In this document: in pieces, positions 5,265-5,846 of the stretch
How the letters are laid out: each line of letters begins with the position of its first letter
How positions within the stretch are numbered: the stretch's first letter is position 1
Assembly (NCBI GenBank): GCA_020430675.1
Contig: JAGQJJ010000292.1
Span: 1-5,846 of the forward strand
Reading direction: 5' to 3'
DNA from: Myxococcales bacterium
Lineage (GTDB): Bacteria; Myxococcota; Bradymonadia; UBA7976; UBA1532
DNA: 5,846 bases
Translations under genes and position numbers: made by a program
Notes under the pieces: model-generated
The model's input: only the letters and a program-made list of their open reading frames with translations
What the model was told of the DNA's origin: nothing
The model's database searches: none

Positions 5265-5636
5265 TCAGTCGTCCCGCAGGCGGGTCGAGAAGCCGACGAT
5301 CAGCGCGCTGTCGATGATGACGTTCGACCAGCCCAGGCTGTTGGCGGCGCCGGTGAACACGGTGACAAACGAGATGACCAGCATGGCCGTCCAGGTGACG
5401 ATCAAGCCCTTGACGATGGCCAGACGGCCGGGGCCCGCCTCCAGATTGCGGGCGAACCACGACATGGCGGCGATGCCGATGACCGCGGTGCCGAACCAGC
5501 GGAGCATCAGCCGCGTCATGTCGTCGCCCGATGACATGCCGTAGAGGTCGAGGATGCGATCGGGCGTGGCGATGAGGCCGACCGAGAAGCTGGCCATGAT
5601 CACGGTGTTGAGCAGAAACCAATGCCGCGTTTTCAT
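5265..5636 (-). CDS. Small four-helix integral membrane protein, function unknown
   Basis: The 123-residue protein has four predicted membrane helices at about 6-24, 44-62, 72-97 and 103-117, with short polar loops (ATPDRILDLYG 23-33, FARNLEAGPGRL 61-72). The arrangement, including an LRWFGTAVIGIAAMSWFARN segment (45-64), resembles small uncharacterised four-helix inner-membrane proteins, loosely like DoxX- or DUF4345-type families; I cannot assign one. Start ATG 5636 begins a natural MKTRHWFLLN amino end with positive charges before helix 1. The ribosome-binding site is weak (GTGAG overlapping the upstream stop). The preceding gene ends only 7 bp upstream, so the two are probably co-transcribed and perhaps translated by re-initiation. 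Confidence 0.75.
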   Translation of the reverse strand: MKTRHWFLLNTVIMASFSVGLIATPDRILDLYGMSSGDDMTRLMLRWFGTAVIGIAAMSWFARNLEAGPGRLAIVKGLIVTWTAMLVISFVTVFTGAANSLGWSNVIIDSALIVGFSTRLRDD

Positions 5637-5643
5637 GGGTCAC

Positions 5644-5846
5644 TCACGGGTCGCGCAGGCGGCGCGCCTGGGCGGGTTGAAAGGGCACGGGCCAGGCGGG
5701 GGTCAACAGCGTGTCGCCCTCGGCCGCGGGCAGCAGAAACCAGACGTCGTCGAGCGCGGCTGGGGCGGCGCTGCGCAGGACGTGGAAGTCCTCGGCGGGC
5801 ATGAAACCCTGGCCGATGAGGGCCACGCGGCGGCCATCGGCGGCTG
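5644..5846 (-). CDS. C-terminal end of an unrecognised protein (5' end outside window)
   Basis: The frame is open from the right edge and ends at TGA 5646-5644, giving 66 full codons. The visible part begins AADGRRVALIGQGFMPAEDF and ends FQPAQARRLRDP, with DDVWFLLP in the middle. It is soluble-looking, rich in Ala and Pro, and without membrane helices. An in-frame GTG at 5826 exists, but the frame continues unbroken past it with similar composition and no clear ribosome-binding site, so a longer protein cut by the window edge is more likely. I do not recognise the family. It is the upstream partner of the small membrane protein, 7 bp apart. Confidence 0.6.
   Translation of the reverse strand, partial: AADGRRVALIGQGFMPAEDFHVLRSAAPAALDDVWFLLPAAEGDTLLTPAWPVPFQPAQARRLRDP

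Overview
The window is high-GC, gene-dense bacterial chromosomal DNA with strong G/C third-position bias on every real gene. The gene types (a GlxA-type AraC regulator, a Cache-HAMP class III cyclase, a class III aminotransferase) and the style of the proteins suggest a high-GC member of the Pseudomonadota, perhaps a betaproteobacterium. That placement is an impression from protein style and was not tested. I see no rRNA, tRNA, CRISPR array, insertion sequence or phage gene.

Layout. (1) 2-1197, plus strand: the C-terminal part of a class III PLP aminotransferase, followed with a 1-nt stop/start overlap by a divergent macro-domain (ADP-ribose-binding fold) protein. (2) 1158-2165, minus strand: a GlxA-family regulator (DJ-1/PfpI-like domain plus AraC helix-turn-helix) whose 3' end overlaps the macro gene by 40 bp. 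(3) 2166-2276: a divergent intergenic region with an array of GATC sites, a 7-bp hairpin and a strong Shine-Dalgarno. (4) 2277-2582, plus strand: a 101-residue antibiotic-biosynthesis-monooxygenase-like (ABM) protein, the likely target of the GlxA regulator. (5) 2587-5082, minus strand: a large membrane adenylate cyclase with an unusually long sensory region, HAMP and a complete class IIIb catalytic site; it converges on the ABM gene with 4 nt between stops. (6) 5083-5264: a 182-bp gap that holds the cyclase leader, with a possible 20-codon upstream ORF coupled to the cyclase start. (7) 5265-5846, minus strand: a small four-helix membrane protein preceded 7 bp upstream by the C-terminal end of an unrecognised protein.

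How the genes fit together. The aminotransferase and macro protein look like one translationally coupled unit, so the macro protein may act on an ADP-ribose- or nucleotide-linked compound related to the aminotransferase's chemistry; this is inference. The GlxA regulator and ABM gene form a regulator-target divergent pair. The cyclase is a stand-alone sensor that would convert a periplasmic ligand signal into cAMP. The observations I rate highest are the aminotransferase/macro coupling and the cyclase's apparent third Cache-type module.
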